A stretch of 64,000 bases of DNA, taken from contig JAIQZQ010000101.1 in NCBI GenBank assembly GCA_021777105.1, positions 28,184-92,183 of the forward strand, in the 5' to 3' direction. The translations under genes were made by a program, and so were the position numbers. A model generated the notes under the pieces. That model ran no database searches. It was not told the DNA's origin and was given only the letters and a program-made list of their open reading frames with translations. Within the stretch, counting starts at the first letter, position 1; each line of letters begins with the position of its first letter. Positions 60,878-64,000 of this stretch are shown piece after piece. The DNA is from Candidatus Anammoxibacter sp. (GTDB taxonomy: Bacteria; Planctomycetota; Brocadiia; Brocadiales; Anammoxibacteraceae).

Positions 60878-63856
60878 TTACATTTTTAACAGATCAAACA
60901 CTACCCTTGCAAAATTTGCGGCTTTTGAAGGATCAGACAACAGTTGCATCATTTGGTTTTGATGCGCCTCGCTGCTGTCCATCACCGCGTTATCAATTGC
61001 TTTGGGGAAGTCGCCCAACATTGCCTGTTCAGGGGTGTTATTTGCAATCTGCGTCATTACCAATTCATTTTCCCTCACTTTATCTCTGATAGCATAGGCA
61101 TAACTAACCAAATCATTATCAGTGAGTTTATCGGTTATAAACAGCTCGTTCAGGCGGCTGATCACCTGTGAGATTAACTCCTCTTTTCTATCTTTGGGTT
61201 TTGAGGAGCCTAAATCTTCACCGGGTCTAAGTTGATACATCTCAGGGTCTTCTCTTATAATATGCAAATCTTGCCGGCGAATGATAGAGAGCCTGTAGTG
61301 GCTTAATTCAATGTTGTTCAGATCAATATCATCATCGTTTATCAATGTTTCACGCAACATAGGGCGCAGATTACGGGCGTATAAACTTAGCTTTTCTAAA
61401 TCCTTATTATCATAATCAACAATCTGCGACATAAACTCATAAAAACGAACAAAAGTCCCTAGATCCTTTTTAAAGATTTCCAGGGCGTCCTTCTCTTCTT
61501 TACACTCCTTAAAACTTTTTTCCGCATTGGCGATTATTACCGCGTCGCCTGTTTTCTTTGCGCGTTCAAACACATCTTTAGCGTGTTTATAAGCGTCTAT
61601 AGCCGATGCATATCGCATCTTCCACCGTTCTACCGCGGGTTTGCAAATGTTGGCAACCGCCGCATTGCTTTTGCTCTTTTGGAAAAACGCCTCGCAAAAC
61701 TGCTCGACTTCATGCCACTGAAATATGCCGGCTGCGCGCAACTTGTCGAACAGATCAAAAATCAGGTCAGGATTAGACACATCCGCCAATTCCGCAGTTT
61801 GAAAGTACGGTATGAAAGCCGCAAGGATGTCATCAGGATCATTAAAGAAGTCCAACACAAATGTCCCGCTCTCGGTCTTGCCCGGGTAAATGCGATTCAG
61901 GCGCGACAAAGTTTGCACACAATCAACGTCGCCCAGTTTCTTGTCAACGTACATCGCGCACAATTTAGGCTGGTCAAAACCGGTCTGGAACTTATTAGCA
62001 ACTATCATCACCTGATAATCAGTGGAGTCAAAAGCCTTGCGCATATCGCGGCCTTTAAGATTTGGGTTCATATTGCCTTCCGTATACTTCTCCCCAATCA
62101 AGCCTTTACCGTTTGGATCATTCTCGTCAAACTCCACCTCGCCCGAAAAAGCCACCATAGCGTGGATGTTCTGGTAATCATTTTTAACAATATATTTATC
62201 AAAACCCAATTTATAACGCACAGCCTCTTTACGGGAACCGGTTACCACCATCGCTTTAGCCTGGCCGCCAAGCAGCCCCATAACCTTACCTCTAAAATGC
62301 TCTACAATTACCTGAACCTTTTGTGAAATGTTATAGTCATGCAGGCGCACCCATTGGTTGAGTTTAACCTTGGCCTTTTTACTCTCCACTTCCTGATCAG
62401 ACCCCTGAATTGCCAAAGCCAGGTTATAGGCAACCTTATAGTTTGTGTAATTTTTTAAGACATCCAGTATAAAACCTTCCTCAATGGCCTGCCGCATACT
62501 GTATACATGATATGATTCCGGCTTATTGGTTTTAGAAGGCTCCTCATTCGGTTTCGGCAGGCGGCCAAACAGCTCAAGAGTTTTGGTTTTGGGCGTTGCC
62601 GTAAAGGCAAAATAGCTTATGTTTTTGGAAGCGCGCCGCGAGGCGATAGTCGCGTCCAGAATATCGTCAGCCGTCAACTCCTCCTCATCGCCGGCTTCAA
62701 TCATAAGCGCCTCTTTCAACTTGCGCGCCGTCGAACCGGTTTGCGATGAGTGCGCTTCGTCCGCAATCACCGCGTAGTTTCGCTCTTTTAAACTAACGCT
62801 ATTCTCAATCGCCTTTAATACAAAAGGAAAGGTTTGAATCGTCACAATAATAATCGGTTGCGAACACTCCAGAGCAGAAGCCAGTTTCTCCGACTTTGAC
62901 CCGTCGCCCTCCTTGTTGTTAATGCGTCCAACTACGCCGTCCACATGCTCAAACTGGTAAATAGTATCCTGTAGTTGCTCATCCAGCACGGTTCTGTCGG
63001 TAACAATAATAACCGAGTCAAATTGCTTGGCGCCCGCATGGTTATAAATTGATGATAACTGATGAGCCGTCCAGGCAATGGAGTTTGATTTGCCTGAACC
63101 CGCGCTGTGCTGAATCAGGTATTTATGCCCCGGCCCTTCCGAGCGCGCAGCGTTAATTAGCCTGTTCACCACATCCCACTGATGATAACGTGGAAAGATC
63201 ATCGTCTCTTTCTTAAATTTACGCCCTTCCCAATCCTCCTTCTCCTCAATATGCAGATGCGCGTAACGGGCAAGAATATTTAATAGGTTATCCGGTTGCA
63301 AAACTTCATTCCACAAATAATCCGTCGCATACCGATTAACATCTTCCGGCGCGTCATTGCCCGCACCGCCCTCTTTAGTTCCTTTATTAAACGGCAAAAA
63401 CACGGTTTTTTCGCATTCAAGGCGCGTCGTCATATACACCTCGTATTGGCTTACGGCAAAGTGAACCAAAGCCCCGCGTTTAAAGGTTAACAGTGGTTCC
63501 GCTTTTTTTGTGGCCGGGTCAATGGGCAGACGAGTAGTTTTATACTGTTTAATAGCATTTTGCGCAGCCTGTTTAAATTCCGACTTCAACTCTAAAGTCG
63601 CTATTGGCAAACCATTAACAAACAATACCAGATCAATACGCCAGGCTTTAGCTTTAGCGCCGGTTTGCGCAAGATGTTCTTCTTTAGCCCATGGGCTATA
63701 AACCAATTCAGGCACAACGCGTAAACGGTTTTTCTTATAACGCGCCAGTGTATCAGAGTTCAGGTCATGTTCCGGTTTAAACTGGCACAGGCTGAAGCGG
63801 GTTCCACGGTCACGCATTTCATGACGCAATACGCCTAATGCTCCAAAGGTGCGCAT
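60878..63856 (-). CDS. hsdR: Type I restriction endonuclease subunit R, probably 5'-truncated
   Basis: 992 residues from the ATG at 63856. The N-terminal nuclease part has the D...E-x-K core (RIDLVLFVNGLPIATLELKSEF). The helicase part has LIQHSAGSGKSNSIAW (Walker A), VIADEAHSSQTG (DEAH), YFAFTATPKTKTL and FQTGFDQPKLCAMYVDK (motif VI region), followed by a long helical C-terminus. The same frame upstream of the ATG still reads family-like TTAQAVSFNKE back to a TGA near 63895. Full-length relatives are roughly a hundred residues longer, so the beginning seems lost. No hsdM or hsdS is next to it in the window; they could lie to the right. Only an hsdM scrap exists at 7.8-8.0 kb. Confidence 0.85.
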   Translation of the reverse strand: MRTFGALGVLRHEMRDRGTRFSLCQFKPEHDLNSDTLARYKKNRLRVVPELVYSPWAKEEHLAQTGAKAKAWRIDLVLFVNGLPIATLELKSEFKQAAQNAIKQYKTTRLPIDPATKKAEPLLTFKRGALVHFAVSQYEVYMTTRLECEKTVFLPFNKGTKEGGAGNDAPEDVNRYATDYLWNEVLQPDNLLNILARYAHLHIEEKEDWEGRKFKKETMIFPRYHQWDVVNRLINAARSEGPGHKYLIQHSAGSGKSNSIAWTAHQLSSIYNHAGAKQFDSVIIVTDRTVLDEQLQDTIYQFEHVDGVVGRINNKEGDGSKSEKLASALECSQPIIIVTIQTFPFVLKAIENSVSLKERNYAVIADEAHSSQTGSTARKLKEALMIEAGDEEELTADDILDATIASRRASKNISYFAFTATPKTKTLELFGRLPKPNEEPSKTNKPESYHVYSMRQAIEEGFILDVLKNYTNYKVAYNLALAIQGSDQEVESKKAKVKLNQWVRLHDYNISQKVQVIVEHFRGKVMGLLGGQAKAMVVTGSRKEAVRYKLGFDKYIVKNDYQNIHAMVAFSGEVEFDENDPNGKGLIGEKYTEGNMNPNLKGRDMRKAFDSTDYQVMIVANKFQTGFDQPKLCAMYVDKKLGDVDCVQTLSRLNRIYPGKTESGTFVLDFFNDPDDILAAFIPYFQTAELADVSNPDLIFDLFDKLRAAGIFQWHEVEQFCEAFFQKSKSNAAVANICKPAVERWKMRYASAIDAYKHAKDVFERAKKTGDAVIIANAEKSFKECKEEKDALEIFKKDLGTFVRFYEFMSQIVDYDNKDLEKLSLYARNLRPMLRETLINDDDIDLNNIELSHYRLSIIRRQDLHIIREDPEMYQLRPGEDLGSSKPKDRKEELISQVISRLNELFITDKLTDNDLVSYAYAIRDKVRENELVMTQIANNTPEQAMLGDFPKAIDNAVMDSSEAHQNQMMQLLSDPSKAANFARVVFDLLKM

Positions 63857-64000
63857 CTCCTTGTTGAACGAAACCGCTTGCGCGGTAGTTTTGTGTCACC
63901 CTAAGCAGCGCCAGTTCTTTGACAATCGTAATACAACCAAAAATGTAGTGGACAAACCGCAACGCCCAAGCTATCTTTCCTTTAGTATTTTATATTTTCA
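63857..64000. other. Right edge, unresolved sequence upstream of hsdR
   Basis: On the minus strand a short frame reads KIAWALRFVHYIFGCITIVK, a hydrophobic stretch that runs into the hsdR region one frame off. I do not recognise it. Confidence 0.3.

Noticed and set aside
60865..62326. Plus-strand frames inside hsdR (up to 247 codons)
   Set aside because: They are antisense shadows of a clear helicase/nuclease gene.

Overview
The window comes from an AT-rich bacterial chromosome, almost certainly an anammox planctomycete (Brocadiales type). The decisive gene is at 28697-30406: a secreted octaheme protein of the hydroxylamine-oxidoreductase family that reads as hydrazine dehydrogenase, the enzyme that oxidises hydrazine to N2 in anammox. 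The genus is not fixed by what is seen here. Many multi-sensor kinases, TPR lipoproteins and glycogen enzymes fit the same group.

Layout. (1) 1-9.6 kb is an accessory, partly decayed island. It holds several toxin-antitoxin (TA) loci, a type I Thoeris defence pair (thsA-thsB) with an extra TIR-like/PLD-like gene downstream, a split DUF1016 nuclease gene and a scrap of hsdM. Several toxins are broken while their antitoxins stay open. (2) 9.9-22.6 kb is mostly housekeeping: a bifunctional nuclease, two tRNA-Ser genes, a phosphodiesterase, glycogen phosphorylase, an orphan DNA methyltransferase, a TPR protein, a glgA-glgC-methyltransferase operon and a lipoprotein phosphoesterase. (3) 22.7-28.1 kb holds a SEC-C protein, an AAA-ATPase/PD-(D/E)XK protein, an orphan VapB, a YdcZ-type transporter, an MNT/HI0074 pair and an ADP-ribosylglycohydrolase. 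(4) 28.4-33.0 kb has hdh with a consensus promoter, a leader of about 235 nt and a strong terminator, then two TPR lipoproteins. (5) 33.1-48.8 kb has HicBA, a CAT tRNA, a nitronate monooxygenase-like enzyme and a dense signalling block: a CHASE-PAS hybrid kinase, an HD-GYP regulator, a TMTC-like membrane TPR protein, a kinase with three CHASE3 modules plus its response regulator, a periplasmic protein built of eight P-x-D-V-Y repeats, and a PAS receptor with no output domain. (6) 48.9-54.0 kb holds two overlapping P-loop ATPase genes behind a twin palindrome, then small unknown genes. (7) 54.2-60.5 kb holds a GH13_18 phosphorylase, a REC-KaiB fusion, and an operon of an ODP-type diiron protein, a soluble kinase with two receiver domains and a REC/coiled-coil protein. 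(8) 60.5-64 kb is an apparently 5'-truncated hsdR with a transposase-family remnant behind it.

Themes. TA loci are unusually dense (eight loci) and eroded. Short tandem duplications or single-base changes explain several broken frames. A short interspersed hairpin (CCCCTC-TTTTTA-GAGGGG) recurs in intergenic gaps, with compensatory stem changes. The strongest candidates for an undescribed system are the diiron (ODP)/soluble kinase/REC-KaiB cluster, the coupled ATPase pair behind its palindromes, the Thoeris-adjacent TIR-like/PLD gene, and the DVY-repeat protein between two transmembrane sensors. All functional assignments were made by reading the sequence; no database search was run.
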